From Enterobacter dykesii (GTDB lineage: Bacteria > Pseudomonadota > Gammaproteobacteria > Enterobacterales > Enterobacteriaceae), in NCBI RefSeq assembly GCF_008364625.2, contig NZ_CP126604.1, positions 558,001 to 622,000 of the forward strand: a DNA stretch of 64,000 bases, given 5' to 3'. Under the pieces are notes generated by a model. That model had not been told where the DNA came from. It saw only the letters and a list, made by a program, of their open reading frames with translations, and did not search any database. How positions within the stretch are numbered: the first letter of the stretch is position 1; every line of letters starts with the position of its first letter. Both the position numbers and the translations under genes were made by a program. This document shows, one piece after another, positions 47,335 through 58,488 of the stretch.

Positions 47335-48189
47335 GTAAAGCGCCGGACGAATCACCGTTATCTTCTGTTTTTCCAGCGCCCGCGCCAGGGGTTCAACGTC
47401 CTCGGGCGTGGCGCTGCGCCACGACGCCGCCTCACCGTAAACGCCATGCGCATGAAACGCGTTGATGCGCACCGGAACATTCCCAAGCCCGTGGATAAAG
47501 GTCGTTAGCGGTTTGAGGTGTTCCAGATAATCACACTGCTCCGGAATCACCAGCAGGCGGAGCTCCGTCAAACGGTGACGATCTGCCAGCCAGCGAATGC
47601 TCTGCTTGATCTGCGGGTTTTCGCGCCCGGTCAGGAAGCGGTGATGCGCGTTCCCCCACGCCTTCAGATCCAGCATCGCGCCATCCAGTACCGGCAGCAG
47701 CTTTTGCCAGCCGGTTTCGCTTAACAGACCGTTGCTGTCTACCAGGCAGGTGAGGTGGCGCAGGGCGGGATCGGCTTTGATCGCGGTGAACAGGGCAATC
47801 AAAAACGGCAATTGCGTTGTGGCTTCACCGCCGCTCACGGTGATCCCTTCGATAAACGGGGCGGATTTGCGGACCTGGGTGAGGATCTCTTCCACGCTGA
47901 AGCGGTGCGCCATAGGCGTTGCCTGCTGCTGGCACAATTGCAGACAGGTGTCGCACTGCTGGCAGTCACTCTCCTGCCACCAGACGCGTCCGGCCTGAAT
48001 AGTCAGCGCGTCGTGCGGGCAGTGGGGCACGCAGTCCCCGCAGTCGTTGCAGCGGCCGATCGTCCACGGGTTGTGGCAGGTTTTACAGCGCAGGTTGCAG
48101 CCCTGCAGAAACAGGGCCAGGCGGCTGCCCGGCCCGTCCACGCAGGAAAAAGGAATAACCTGACTAACTAAAGCGCATCTGCTGTTCAT
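47329..48189 (-). CDS. yjjW: Glycyl-radical-enzyme activating protein YjjW
   Basis: A 286-residue radical SAM activase like E. coli YjjW (287). The radical SAM cluster motif is CNLRCKTC (CxxxCxxC), inside which two ferredoxin-like [4Fe-4S] motifs are inserted ([11 protein letters not shown] and [11 protein letters not shown]), standard for glycyl-radical activases. It generates the glycyl radical on YjjI. Its start lies 26 bases inside yjjI, indicating coupled translation. Confidence 0.94.
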   Translation of the reverse strand: MNSRCALVSQVIPFSCVDGPGSRLALFLQGCNLRCKTCHNPWTIGRCNDCGDCVPHCPHDALTIQAGRVWWQESDCQQCDTCLQLCQQQATPMAHRFSVEEILTQVRKSAPFIEGITVSGGEATTQLPFLIALFTAIKADPALRHLTCLVDSNGLLSETGWQKLLPVLDGAMLDLKAWGNAHHRFLTGRENPQIKQSIRWLADRHRLTELRLLVIPEQCDYLEHLKPLTTFIHGLGNVPVRINAFHAHGVYGEAASWRSATPEDVEPLARALEKQKITVIRPALYL

Positions 48190-49711
48190 GGCTTATCACG
48201 CGCGGCTGACGTTCCAGAATACGGGTATTGCGTGCGGCCTCTTCGCCCAGCCACGTGGTATTGGTGCGCGATCCGGCTTCCCGGTATTTCTCCAGATCCG
48301 ATAGTCGCACCATATAACCGGTCACGCGGACCAGATCGTTACCCGCTACGTTGGCGGTAAATTCACGCATACCCGCCCTGAACGCGCCCAGGCAAAGCTG
48401 AACTACCGCCTGCGGGTTACGTTTTACCGTCTCATCCAGCGTCAGGATATCGCTTATCCCGGAAGAGTAGTGTTTGTGGTGAGGAGCTACCGCCAGCAAA
48501 TGGCTGATGGGATCCGGCTCGTCGCCGTAGGGCAGACGCGCGCCCGGCGTGGTGCCCGAGTCGGAACTGATCCCCGACTGCGCATGGAGCATCGCGCGCT
48601 GCTTCCAGCCGTACTTTACCGGCGTGTTTTCGACAAACGCCGCAAGCTGTTCGCTGATGCGATAGCCCAGCGCGTTGGCCTGTGCATCCTTTCCGTAGCG
48701 TCCCGCTATTCCTGCTTTCTCACAGAGCGCGTTTACCGCTTCCGCCAGGCCGTACATGCCAAACATGGGCACAAACCGATCCGCATCAATCAGCCCCTCT
48801 TTTACCAGGAAGCTATTCTCAAAGAAGCCAGATTGCTCGTACAGGAAACCGCAGCGCGCATCGATGATGGCCATTTGCTGCTGGCAGTAGTGCGGGAGCG
48901 TGCGGGTGAAGAAGTCGTCAATGGATGCGCTGCGTTCAGCAATGGCTTTGAGGTTAAGGCGCACCAGGGTGCTGCCGCCGCCTGCAAGCGGCAGAGAGTT
49001 GTAACAGCTCACCACGCCGTAACGGCCTTTTGTGAAAATTTTATCATTCACTGGGCCATTAGAAATATGCGGTTTGCTGCATTCGCATATGTTTTTTGCC
49101 ACCTCAAGCAGCAGGTCGTCCGGGGTGATCTCGGGATCGTAGATAAAGGTCAGGTTCGGTGCAACCTGCTTCAGCTCTGCATCGGCACGCAGAATGGCAC
49201 GGGTAATGGGGCCGTCAGCAGGCCCGATGTTTGCGTGCATAAACGCATCCGGCAGCGTACGGTCGAGATAGCGCCAGAAACGTTTTACTCGGCTATCGAT
49301 CTCTTCTTGTGTTAGAATTCTAACATATGGAGTTAATATCGCATCAAGCTGACCGAGATAGACCGGCATCGATGTGACGGAAGGAACATGATGGTAGAGG
49401 ATGGTTAACAGCGAGAGGGCGTCGTCGAGATCTTTCGCGCCTTCCAGCTCCAGCCACGCTGAACCGTTAGCGAGAAATTTTGCGTAATCCGGCAGAACGT
49501 AACGGGGTTTGTAAGGCGCATGGCCTTCGAACATGTCGCAGATAAAACCTTCGTCCAGTGCGGCTCGTGCAGCCTCAGAAGGTGCCGGATAAGGCAGGTT
49601 GTTCTCCGCTTCCAGCGCCAGAAAATGACGTTTTTGTTCCGGGGTTAACGCCGGGCTTGTCACAATCTGCTGGCAACGTTGCTGCAGGGCGTCGGGGCTG
49701 GAGTGAGGCAT
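48164..49711 (-). CDS. yjjI: Glycyl radical enzyme YjjI (DUF3029), substrate unknown
   Basis: A 515-residue protein like E. coli YjjI (516). The C-terminal glycyl-radical motif is RVTGY with the radical site at Gly465; activation by YjjW is expected under anaerobic conditions. The substrate is not known. Cysteines that could take part in radical transfer include those in [12 protein letters not shown] and VVQLCLGAF, but I cannot say which. The gene runs against deoCABD, and two of the three DeoR operators, one with the deoP1 region, lie inside its coding sequence on the opposite strand. Confidence 0.93.
   Translation of the reverse strand: MPHSSPDALQQRCQQIVTSPALTPEQKRHFLALEAENNLPYPAPSEAARAALDEGFICDMFEGHAPYKPRYVLPDYAKFLANGSAWLELEGAKDLDDALSLLTILYHHVPSVTSMPVYLGQLDAILTPYVRILTQEEIDSRVKRFWRYLDRTLPDAFMHANIGPADGPITRAILRADAELKQVAPNLTFIYDPEITPDDLLLEVAKNICECSKPHISNGPVNDKIFTKGRYGVVSCYNSLPLAGGGSTLVRLNLKAIAERSASIDDFFTRTLPHYCQQQMAIIDARCGFLYEQSGFFENSFLVKEGLIDADRFVPMFGMYGLAEAVNALCEKAGIAGRYGKDAQANALGYRISEQLAAFVENTPVKYGWKQRAMLHAQSGISSDSGTTPGARLPYGDEPDPISHLLAVAPHHKHYSSGISDILTLDETVKRNPQAVVQLCLGAFRAGMREFTANVAGNDLVRVTGYMVRLSDLEKYREAGSRTNTTWLGEEAARNTRILERQPRVISHEQQMRFS
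49031..49046. promoter_or_regulatory. DeoR auxiliary operator (deoOE), inside yjjI
   Basis: TGTGAAAATTTTATCA matches the DeoR consensus TGTTAGAATTCTAACA at 12 of 16 bases and lies 279 bases upstream of the main operator, the spacing known in E. coli (about 278). Confidence 0.65.
49310..49325. promoter_or_regulatory. DeoR operator O1 at deoP1, inside yjjI
   Basis: TGTTAGAATTCTAACA is a perfect 16-base palindrome identical to the DeoR consensus. It lies 603 bases upstream of O2 (about 599 in E. coli) and marks deoP1, which would read rightward through the 5' part of yjjI. Confidence 0.92.
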
Positions 49712-49835
49712 ATTCGCTTCCTTGAGTGTTCTGCGGATGATGACCGGATTGTAGAAAGCCAGCCTGTCGTGGCTTTTGATCCGACAGGGGGTATCGCTGC
49801 TTTAGTCGGCAATTTACGCGCTAAAGTTTGAAGAA

Positions 49836-49857
49836 GATCTCATTACAGTAATGCAAA
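49836..49857. promoter_or_regulatory. CRP-2 site of deoP2
   Basis: GATCTCATTACAGTAATGCAAA aligns with the upstream CRP site of E. coli deoP2 (centre near -93); CytR is known to bind between the two CRP sites. Confidence 0.7.
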
Positions 49858-49879
49858 TTTGTACGCAGTTTTCATTAAC

Positions 49880-49901
49880 TGTGATGAATGTCGAAGTGTG
49901 G
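49880..49901. promoter_or_regulatory. CRP-1 site of deoP2
   Basis: TGTGATGAATGTCGAAGTGT aligns with the proximal CRP site of E. coli deoP2, 12 bases before the O2 operator. Confidence 0.75.
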
Positions 49902-49912
49902 ATGCGGGTGAA

Positions 49913-49928
49913 TGTTAGAATACTCACA
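49913..49928. promoter_or_regulatory. DeoR operator O2 at deoP2
   Basis: TGTTAGAATACTCACA matches the DeoR consensus at 14 of 16 bases and overlaps the deoP2 core promoter, 46 bases before the deoC start. Confidence 0.85.
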
Positions 49929-49973
49929 GACCCGCAAGGTAAAATTTATACGGCACTGCCGTTGGAGAATGTT

Positions 49974-50753
49974 ATGACCGATTTAACTGCAAGCAGCCTG
50001 CGCGCGTTGAAACTGATGGACCTGACCACCCTGAACGATGACGACACCAATGAGAAAGTCATCGCCCTGTGCCATCAGGCGAAAACGCCGGTGGGTAATA
50101 CCGCAGCCGTTTGTATCTACCCGCGCTTTATCCCTATTGCCCGTAAGTCGCTGAAAGAGCAGGGTACGCCGGACGTGCGCATTGCAACCGTAACTAATTT
50201 CCCGCACGGCAACGACGATATCGAGATCGCGCTGGCTGAAACCCGCGCGGCGATTGCTTACGGCGCAGACGAAGTTGACGTGGTATTCCCGTACCGCGCG
50301 CTGATCGCCGGCAACGAGCAGGTCGGTTTTGACCTGGTGAAAGCCTGTAAAGACGCGTGTGCGGCGGCAAACGTGCTGCTGAAAGTGATCATCGAAACCG
50401 GCGAGCTGAAAGAAGAAGCGCTGATTCGTAAAGCATCTGAAATCTCCATCAAAGCCGGTGCGGATTTCATTAAAACCTCTACCGGTAAAGTGCCGGTGAA
50501 TGCGACCCCGGAAAGCGCGCGCATCATGATGGAAGTGATCCGCGACATGGGCGTATCCAAAACCGTTGGTTTCAAACCCGCGGGCGGCGTGCGTACCGCC
50601 GAAGACGCGCAGCAGTTCCTGGCGATTGCCGATGAGCTGTTTGGCGCCGACTGGGCGGACTCCCGTCACTACCGCTTCGGCGCGTCCAGCCTGCTGGCTA
50701 GCCTGCTGAAAGCGCTGGGTCACGGCGACGGTAAGAGCGCAAGCAGCTACTAA
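49974..50753 (+). CDS. deoC: Deoxyribose-phosphate aldolase
   Basis: A 259-residue class I aldolase that splits 2-deoxyribose-5-phosphate into acetaldehyde and glyceraldehyde-3-phosphate. I start at 49974 ([20 protein letters not shown]), giving the exact E. coli length; the longer frame runs through the promoter. The Schiff-base lysine is Lys167 in [10 protein letters not shown]. First gene of deoCABD, controlled by DeoR, CytR and CRP from the upstream region. Confidence 0.97.
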   Translation: MTDLTASSLRALKLMDLTTLNDDDTNEKVIALCHQAKTPVGNTAAVCIYPRFIPIARKSLKEQGTPDVRIATVTNFPHGNDDIEIALAETRAAIAYGADEVDVVFPYRALIAGNEQVGFDLVKACKDACAAANVLLKVIIETGELKEEALIRKASEISIKAGADFIKTSTGKVPVNATPESARIMMEVIRDMGVSKTVGFKPAGGVRTAEDAQQFLAIADELFGADWADSRHYRFGASSLLASLLKALGHGDGKSASSY

Positions 50754-50762
50754 GATTTGAAT

Positions 50763-50797
50763 TGCCGGGTGAGCGTAGCGACCCCGGCCTACTTCGG
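50763..50797. repeat. REP-like element between deoC and deoA
   Basis: GCCGGGTGAGCGTAGCGACC followed by CCGGCCTACTTCGGG resembles a REP unit within the operon. Confidence 0.6.
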
Positions 50798-50806
50798 GAG
50801 GTTACC

Positions 50807-52129
50807 GTGTTTCTCGCACAAGAAATTATTCGTAAAAAACGTGATGGTCATGCATTAAGCGACGAAGAGATCCGCTTCTTTATCAACGGCATTCGTGATA
50901 ACACCGTCTCTGAAGGGCAGATTGCGGCTCTGGCGATGACCATTTTCTTCCACGATATGTCGATGCCTGAGCGCGTGTCGCTGACCATGGCGATGCGAGA
51001 TTCAGGAACCGTTCTGGACTGGAAAAGCCTTAACCTTAACGGCCCGATTGTGGATAAACACTCCACCGGCGGCGTGGGCGATGTGACGTCTCTGATGCTC
51101 GGCCCGATGGTGGCAGCCTGCGGCGGTTATATCCCGATGATCTCCGGGCGCGGCCTGGGCCACACCGGCGGTACGCTCGACAAACTGGAAGCCATTCCGG
51201 GCTTCGATATCTTCCCGGACGACAACCGCTTCCGCGACATTATTAAAGACGTTGGTGTGGCGATTATCGGCCAGACCAGCTCTCTTGCTCCGGCAGACAA
51301 GCGTTTCTACGCGACCCGCGACATCACCGCAACCGTTGACTCCATCCCGCTGATCACCGCCTCTATCCTGGCGAAGAAACTGGCAGAAGGGCTGGACGCG
51401 CTGGTGATGGACGTGAAGGTGGGCAGCGGCGCGTTTATGCCGACGTATGAACTCTCAGAGGCACTGGCCGAAGCGATCGTGGGCGTATCCAACGGTGCGG
51501 GCGTGCGCACCACCGCGCTGCTCACCGACATGAACCAGGTGCTGGCATCCAGCGCCGGTAACGCCGTCGAAGTGCGTGAAGCCGTCCAGTTCCTGACCGG
51601 TGAATACCGCAACCCGCGTCTGTTCGACGTCACCATGGCGCTGTGCGTTGAGATGTTAATCTCCGGCAAGCTGGCCAAAGACGACGCAGAAGCCCGCGCG
51701 AAACTGCAGGCGGTGCTGGACAACGGCAAAGCGGCGGACATTTTCGGCCGCATGGTTGCAGCCCAGAAAGGCCCGACCGATTTCGTCGAAAACTACGCGA
51801 AATACCTGCCAACCGCGACGCTCAGCAAAGCGGTGTATGCCGATAGCGAAGGGTTTGTCTCTGCAATGGACACCCGTGCGCTGGGTATGGCGGTGGTCTC
51901 GATGGGCGGCGGCCGTCGTCAGGCATCGGACACCATTGATTACAGCGTCGGCTTTACCGATATGGCCCGTCTGGGCGACAGCGTTGACGGTCAACGTCCG
52001 CTGGCAGTGATCCACGCGAAAGACGAAGCCAGCTGGCAGGAAGCGGCTAAAGCGGTGAAAGCGGCTATTACGCTTGACGATAAAGCGCCGGAAACCACAC
52101 CGACTGTCTATCGCCGTATCACCGAATAG
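50807..52129 (+). CDS. deoA: Thymidine phosphorylase
   Basis: A 440-residue enzyme that phosphorolyses thymidine and deoxyuridine to the base and deoxyribose-1-phosphate. The start is the GTG at 50807 ([13 protein letters not shown] follows), preceded by GGGAGG, and gives the E. coli length; the upstream open frame is only the REP element. The phosphate-binding region is [15 protein letters not shown] (residues about 84-98), and the active-site [11 protein letters not shown] is near 200. Confidence 0.97.
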   Translation: MFLAQEIIRKKRDGHALSDEEIRFFINGIRDNTVSEGQIAALAMTIFFHDMSMPERVSLTMAMRDSGTVLDWKSLNLNGPIVDKHSTGGVGDVTSLMLGPMVAACGGYIPMISGRGLGHTGGTLDKLEAIPGFDIFPDDNRFRDIIKDVGVAIIGQTSSLAPADKRFYATRDITATVDSIPLITASILAKKLAEGLDALVMDVKVGSGAFMPTYELSEALAEAIVGVSNGAGVRTTALLTDMNQVLASSAGNAVEVREAVQFLTGEYRNPRLFDVTMALCVEMLISGKLAKDDAEARAKLQAVLDNGKAADIFGRMVAAQKGPTDFVENYAKYLPTATLSKAVYADSEGFVSAMDTRALGMAVVSMGGGRRQASDTIDYSVGFTDMARLGDSVDGQRPLAVIHAKDEASWQEAAKAVKAAITLDDKAPETTPTVYRRITE

Positions 52130-52152
52130 CGGTATACTGATCTGATCGATAA

Positions 52153-53406
<1,254 letters not shown>

Positions 53407-53426
53407 ATCATGTTGGGTGAGGTCTG

Positions 53427-53465
53427 ATGCCCTCACCCCTGCCCTCTCCCACAGGAAGAGGGTGA
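53427..53465. repeat. Intergenic CCCTCACCC/CCCTCTCCC repeat, copy 6
   Basis: CCCTCACCCCTGCCCTCTCC with the partner GGAAGAGGGTGA lies between deoB and deoD, inside the operon. Confidence 0.75.
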
Positions 53466-53495
53466 AAAGAATAAACAATGTAAAAGGAACTGAAG

Positions 53496-54218
53496 ATGGC
53501 AACTCCTCACATTAACGCAGAAATGGGTGATTTCGCTGACGTCGTATTGATGCCGGGCGACCCGCTGCGCGCGAAGCACATTGCAGAAACCTTCCTGGAA
53601 GACGTGCGTGAAGTGAACAACGTTCGCGGCATGCTGGGCTTCACCGGTACCTATAAAGGCCGCAAAATTTCCGTTATGGGCCACGGTATGGGTATCCCAT
53701 CCTGCTCTATCTATACTAAAGAGCTGATCACCGACTTCGGCGTGAAGAAAATCATCCGCGTGGGCTCCTGCGGCGCGGTGCGTATGGACGTTAAGCTGCG
53801 CGACATCGTTATCGGTATGGGGGCCTGCACCGATTCCAAAGTTAACCGCATGCGTTTCAAAGACCATGACTTCGCGGCGATTGCTGACTTCGGCATGGTG
53901 CGTGACGCGGTTGACGCGGCAAAAGCGCTGGGCGTTGAAGCGCGCGTGGGTAACATCTTCTCTGCTGACCTGTTCTATGCTCCGGACGGCGGCGAGATGT
54001 TCGACGTGATGGAAAAATACGGCATCCTGGGCGTGGAAATGGAAGCGGCGGGTATTTACGGCGTGGCGGCTGAGTTTGGTGCGAAAGCGCTGACCATCTG
54101 CACCGTGTCTGACCACATCCGTACTCACGAGCAGACCACCGCTGCCGAGCGTCAGACCACGTTCAACGACATGATCAAAATCGCGCTGGAATCTGTTCTG
54201 CTGGGCGATAAAGAGTAA
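53496..54218 (+). CDS. deoD: Purine nucleoside phosphorylase (DeoD type)
   Basis: A 240-residue hexameric phosphorylase for purine (deoxy)nucleosides, near-identical to E. coli DeoD (239). Conserved: [18 protein letters not shown], the [15 protein letters not shown] phosphate/sugar region, VGSCGAV and the [11 protein letters not shown] block; the catalytic Asp is in TVSDHI. Last gene of the deo operon; a repeat and then the convergent lplA follow. Confidence 0.97.
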   Translation: MATPHINAEMGDFADVVLMPGDPLRAKHIAETFLEDVREVNNVRGMLGFTGTYKGRKISVMGHGMGIPSCSIYTKELITDFGVKKIIRVGSCGAVRMDVKLRDIVIGMGACTDSKVNRMRFKDHDFAAIADFGMVRDAVDAAKALGVEARVGNIFSADLFYAPDGGEMFDVMEKYGILGVEMEAAGIYGVAAEFGAKALTICTVSDHIRTHEQTTAAERQTTFNDMIKIALESVLLGDKE

Positions 54219-54230
54219 TTCTGTCTCTTC

Positions 54231-54261
54231 CCTCCCTCTCCCTGTGGGAGAGGGCATCAGA
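54231..54261. repeat. Intergenic CCCTCTCCC repeat, copy 7
   Basis: CCCTCTCCCTGTGGGAGAGG followed by GCATCAG is a perfect short hairpin between the convergent deoD and lplA genes; it may also serve as a terminator. Confidence 0.75.
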
Positions 54262-54267
54262 CCGCAC

Positions 54268-55284
54268 CTAGCGCACGGCCTGTGCAATCCACGCCGACAG
54301 CTCCCGCAGCTCATTTTCCTGCTCCGGGAAATCTCCGATCAACGCGTCGCATTCCTGCTGCAGCATATCCGCCCTGTACAAACAGCCCTGCAAGCGTGCC
54401 GCCAGCGCCTCTAACGGTGCCGGGTTCAGGCTATCGGTAAACACCTGCGTGCGGGTGATATGGCCTTTCTCCACGTCAAAATGCAGCTCCACGCCGCCCC
54501 AGGTAAAACGCTCGTCCAGCAGATGGGAAAACGCAGGAGCCTGACCGAAGTTCCACTCCCAGCTGCTCTGGCGGGCAAAGGTTTCGGCGAAGTTGGGCAG
54601 GTCCGGGGTTTTGTCAGGGGAGATGACTTCTGCTTCCACGCGCTCGCCGTAATGTTCAAAGAACGCGTCACGGATGGCATCGCAAATCTGCTCGTGCGTA
54701 ATTCCCGGCAGCAGTTCCACCAGATTTGCCACGCGACCGCGTACGGAGGTAATTCCTTTGGCCTGGAGCTTTTTCTTATCCGGATTCAGGTAGTTCGCCA
54801 GACGGCTCAGGTCAGCGTTCAGCAACAGGGTGCCGTGGTGGAAGCCGCGATCCATCGTTTCGCGATAGGCGGAGCCGGAGACCTTCCGGTCGCCCTCGGG
54901 GGTTTTCACCACCAGATCGTTTCGCCCGGACGCTTCCGCCGTCACGCCGAGTGAATTGAGCGCGTTGAGGACGATGGACGTTGAGATGGTTTTATCGTAT
55001 TCCGGTTTGCCCGCCATAAAGGTAAAGCAGGTATTGCCCAGATCGTGAAACACCGCGCCGCCGCCGCTGCTGCGGCGCGCGAGACGGACGTTGTCCTCTT
55101 CCATGCGCCGCGTATTGCACTCTTTCCACGGGTTTTGCGCGCGGCCGATGACCACCGTATCGGCGTTACGCCAGAGAAACAGTACGCGCTGGGTGGCGGG
55201 CATCTGGCGGAAGATGCACTCTTCTACCGCGAGATTAAACCAGGGATCGTAAGAGTCAGAGATGAGCAGGCGTAACGTCGTCAT
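54268..55284 (-). CDS. lplA: Lipoate-protein ligase A
   Basis: A 338-residue ligase that activates lipoate with ATP and attaches it to the lipoyl domains of 2-oxoacid dehydrogenases and GcvH. The lipoyl-AMP binding loop [15 protein letters not shown] (residues about 70-84) and the conserved lysine segment ending KVSGSAYR are present. A C-terminal accessory domain follows. It lies 39 bases downstream of ytjB on the same strand. Confidence 0.96.
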   Translation of the reverse strand: MTTLRLLISDSYDPWFNLAVEECIFRQMPATQRVLFLWRNADTVVIGRAQNPWKECNTRRMEEDNVRLARRSSGGGAVFHDLGNTCFTFMAGKPEYDKTISTSIVLNALNSLGVTAEASGRNDLVVKTPEGDRKVSGSAYRETMDRGFHHGTLLLNADLSRLANYLNPDKKKLQAKGITSVRGRVANLVELLPGITHEQICDAIRDAFFEHYGERVEAEVISPDKTPDLPNFAETFARQSSWEWNFGQAPAFSHLLDERFTWGGVELHFDVEKGHITRTQVFTDSLNPAPLEALAARLQGCLYRADMLQQECDALIGDFPEQENELRELSAWIAQAVR

Positions 55285-55323
55285 GGCAAAGTTCCTTTTC
55301 CGAATCGTTCGCCTACTTTATCA

Positions 55324-55968
55324 CTAATCTTTCTTCTCGCTCTCTTCGTCTTCGGGGACGGATTTGCTGGCGGTCAGCAGGAACGGGGATTGCTGCCAGC
55401 GCGAGCGCTTGCCGCGAAGCAGGGTGCGCGCCAGCACAACGCCGATGGCGAGCGAAAGCAGCAGCATCAGGCGCAGAATATTGGTGGTATTATCGACCTG
55501 TTTGGCTTCAGTAGGCAGGGTGTGGGTATCGAGGGTCAGGCGCAGATAGCCCAGCGGGCCATTCTTCCCCTGAATTGGTTCGACAATCTGCTGGTTAAAG
55601 TAGCCCCCGGCTTTTTTCCCGTCCAGCGCCAGCCTGTCGCGCACGTCGACGTGCTCGCCCGCGCGGGCAATCAGGTTGCCTTGCTCATCATAGACGCCGG
55701 CGTCAAGAATGCGGCTGTTCTCCGTGAGCAGGCGCAACACCTGGCCTATCCGCTTATCGTCCGGCGTTTCGGTACGCATGGACGGCGCGACGTTGAGCGT
55801 CACCTGGCGTGCCAGCGTGCGGGCCAGCTCTTCAAACTGCGGGTTGCGTTGCCGTTGATGGTTCTGGCTAAACCACGATGCCCCTTGCATCAGCACTACT
55901 AATAGTGCGAGACAGGAAAGGACAATCACGGCGCGATGGAGCCGGAATTTCAGTTTTGCGCGAGCCAT
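55324..55968 (-). CDS. ytjB: Membrane protein YtjB (Smp/AhpA family)
   Basis: A 214-residue inner membrane protein nearly identical to E. coli YtjB (Smp). One N-terminal membrane segment (residues about 13-31), a periplasmic domain of about 130 residues, a second membrane segment (IIRLMLLLSLAIGVVLARTL-like region near 170) and a short acidic cytoplasmic tail ending ESEKKD. Function is not settled. It is divergent from serB and precedes lplA. Confidence 0.93.
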   Translation of the reverse strand: MARAKLKFRLHRAVIVLSCLALLVVLMQGASWFSQNHQRQRNPQFEELARTLARQVTLNVAPSMRTETPDDKRIGQVLRLLTENSRILDAGVYDEQGNLIARAGEHVDVRDRLALDGKKAGGYFNQQIVEPIQGKNGPLGYLRLTLDTHTLPTEAKQVDNTTNILRLMLLLSLAIGVVLARTLLRGKRSRWQQSPFLLTASKSVPEDEESEKKD

Positions 55969-56085
55969 ATTCCACCTGCTGAAAATTTACGGCTTAATGT
56001 TGCCAGAAGTGATGGTTACAGGGTAGCCTCATGCGTTATTTTCCCTCTGCAACCTTCCGGCGCGAACGAAATTACAGGAGCTTTA

Positions 56086-57054
56086 ATGCCGAACATTACC
56101 TGGTGTGACCTGCCAACGGATGTCTCTTTATGGCCAGGATTGCCGCTCTCTTTAAGTGGCGATGAGGTGATGCCTCTGGATTACCACGCCGGTCGTAGCG
56201 GCTGGCTCCTCTACGGACGCGGTCTGGACAAGCAACGCCTGACCCAGTATCAAAGCAAGCTGGGTGCGGCAATGGTCATCGTCGCCGCCTGGTGCGTGGA
56301 AGACTACCAGGTTATTCGCCTGGCGGGTTCCCTGACGCAGCGCGCAACGCGTCTGGCGCATGACGCGGGGCTGGACGTCGCGCCGCTGGGCAAAATTCCG
56401 CACCTGAAAACTCCGGGCCTGTTGGTAATGGACATGGACTCTACCGCCATTCAGATCGAGTGTATTGACGAGATTGCGAAGCTGGCGGGCAGCGGCGAGC
56501 TGGTGGCGGAAGTTACCGAGCGTGCGATGCGCGGCGAGCTGGACTTCACCGCCAGCCTGAGACAGCGCGTGGCGACCCTGAAAGGGGCCGATGCCAACAT
56601 TCTGCGCCAGGTGCGCGACGTGCTGCCGCTGATGCCAGGGCTGACGCAGCTGGTGCTGAAGCTACAGTCCCTCGGCTGGAAAGTAGCGATCGCCTCCGGT
56701 GGGTTCACCTTCTTCGCGGATTATCTGCGGGAAAAACTGCATCTGACCACCGTGGTGGCCAACGAACTGGAGATCATGGACGGCAAGCTGACCGGACAGG
56801 TGATCGGCGATATCGTGGATGCCCAGTACAAAGCCAATACGCTGACGCGTCTCGCGGAAAAATATGAAATTCCGGTTGTCCAGACCGTCGCTATCGGGGA
56901 TGGCGCGAACGACCTGCCGATGATCAAAGCCGCCGGGCTGGGTATTGCCTACCATGCCAAGCCAAAAGTGAATGAAAAGACGGAAGTCACTATCCGTCAC
57001 GCTGACCTGATGGGGGTGTTCTGCATTCTCTCCGGCAGCCTTAATCAGAAATAA
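56086..57054 (+). CDS. serB: Phosphoserine phosphatase
   Basis: A 322-residue HAD phosphatase, the last step of serine synthesis. I start at 56086 (MPNITWCDLPTDVSLWP) with ACAGGAG upstream, equal in length to E. coli SerB; the longer frame overlaps the divergent ytjB. The nucleophile motif is DMDST (Asp116, Asp118), with motif II IASGGFT and motif III/IV GDGANDLPM. An ACT-like N-terminal region precedes. radA follows in 11 bases. Confidence 0.97.
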   Translation: MPNITWCDLPTDVSLWPGLPLSLSGDEVMPLDYHAGRSGWLLYGRGLDKQRLTQYQSKLGAAMVIVAAWCVEDYQVIRLAGSLTQRATRLAHDAGLDVAPLGKIPHLKTPGLLVMDMDSTAIQIECIDEIAKLAGSGELVAEVTERAMRGELDFTASLRQRVATLKGADANILRQVRDVLPLMPGLTQLVLKLQSLGWKVAIASGGFTFFADYLREKLHLTTVVANELEIMDGKLTGQVIGDIVDAQYKANTLTRLAEKYEIPVVQTVAIGDGANDLPMIKAAGLGIAYHAKPKVNEKTEVTIRHADLMGVFCILSGSLNQK

Positions 57055-57065
57055 CGAGGTAAACC

Positions 57066-58451
57066 GTGGCGAAAGCTCCAAAACGCGCATTTGTCTGTAA
57101 TGAATGTGGTGCGGATTATCCGCGCTGGCAGGGGCAATGCAGCGCCTGTCATGCCTGGAACACCATCACCGAAGTGCGTGGTGTGGCGGCTTCGCCGAGC
57201 GTGGCCCGCAATGAACGCCTGAGCGGCTATGCCGGTAACGCGGGCGTGGCAAAGGTGCAAAAACTTTCGGACATCAGCCTCGAAGAGCTGCCGCGCTTCT
57301 CCACCGGGTTCAAAGAGTTTGACCGCGTGCTCGGCGGCGGCGTGGTGCCGGGAAGCGCGATCCTGATCGGCGGTAACCCGGGCGCGGGTAAATCGACCCT
57401 GCTGCTGCAAACGCTCTGCAAGCTCGCCGAACAGATGAAAACCCTGTACGTCACGGGCGAAGAGTCTCTGCAGCAGGTGGCGATGCGCGCTCACCGCCTC
57501 GGCCTGCCGACCGGCAACCTGAACATGCTCTCCGAAACCAGCATCGAGCAGATCTGCATGATTGCCGAAGAAGAGCAGCCGAAGCTGATGGTGATCGACT
57601 CCATTCAGGTGATGCACATGGCGGACATTCAGTCTTCGCCGGGCAGCGTCGCGCAGGTGCGTGAAACCGCGGCGTACCTGACGCGCTTTGCCAAAACGCG
57701 CGGCGTGGCGATTGTAATGGTCGGCCACGTGACCAAAGACGGCTCGCTGGCCGGGCCGAAGGTGCTTGAACACTGTATCGACTGCTCTGTGATGCTCGAC
57801 GGCGACGCGGACTCCCGTTTCCGTACCCTGCGCAGCCATAAGAACCGCTTTGGTGCGGTGAACGAACTGGGCGTGTTTGCCATGACCGAACAGGGGCTGC
57901 GCGAAGTCAGCAACCCGTCGGCCATCTTCCTGAGCCGCGGCGATGAGATCACCTCCGGCAGCTCGGTGATGGTGCTATGGGAAGGGACGCGCCCGCTGCT
58001 TGTCGAAATTCAGGCGCTGGTGGACGTGTCGATGATGGGCAACCCGCGGCGCGTGGCGGTCGGTCTGGAACAGAACCGTCTGGCGATCCTGCTGGCGGTG
58101 CTGCACCGTCACGGCGGGCTGCAGATGGCGGATCAGGACGTCTTCGTTAACGTGGTCGGCGGCGTCAAAGTCACGGAGACCAGCGCAGACCTGGCGCTGC
58201 TGCTGGCGATGGTCTCCAGCCTGCGCGACAGACCGCTGCCGCAGGATCTGGTGGTCTTCGGCGAAGTGGGCCTCGCCGGGGAAATCCGTCCGGTACCCAG
58301 CGGCCAGGAGCGTATCTCCGAGGCGGCAAAACACGGTTTCCGCCGGGCGATCGTTCCCGCCGCCAACGTGCCGAAAAAGATCCCGGAAGGGATGCAGGTA
58401 TTTGGCGTGAAAAAACTCGCTGATGCGTTAAATGTCTTTGACGACTTATAA
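57066..58451 (+). CDS. radA: DNA repair protein RadA
   Basis: A 461-residue RecA-like branch-migration protein starting with GTG. The zinc finger is CNECG...CSAC (residues 11-28), Walker A is GGNPGAGKST (102-111), the RadA-specific KNRFG motif is near residue 258, and the C-terminal third is a Lon-protease-like domain lacking catalytic function. It processes recombination intermediates and acts with RecA. Operon serB-radA-nadR. Confidence 0.97.
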   Translation: MAKAPKRAFVCNECGADYPRWQGQCSACHAWNTITEVRGVAASPSVARNERLSGYAGNAGVAKVQKLSDISLEELPRFSTGFKEFDRVLGGGVVPGSAILIGGNPGAGKSTLLLQTLCKLAEQMKTLYVTGEESLQQVAMRAHRLGLPTGNLNMLSETSIEQICMIAEEEQPKLMVIDSIQVMHMADIQSSPGSVAQVRETAAYLTRFAKTRGVAIVMVGHVTKDGSLAGPKVLEHCIDCSVMLDGDADSRFRTLRSHKNRFGAVNELGVFAMTEQGLREVSNPSAIFLSRGDEITSGSSVMVLWEGTRPLLVEIQALVDVSMMGNPRRVAVGLEQNRLAILLAVLHRHGGLQMADQDVFVNVVGGVKVTETSADLALLLAMVSSLRDRPLPQDLVVFGEVGLAGEIRPVPSGQERISEAAKHGFRRAIVPAANVPKKIPEGMQVFGVKKLADALNVFDDL

Positions 58452-58488
58452 TTACGTAAATTTGATTTTGCAGGAGGCACCGTAATTT

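Noticed and set aside
49290..49326. Exact -35/-10 boxes of deoP1
   Set aside because: I could not choose convincing hexamers around the O1 palindrome, so only the operator is annotated.
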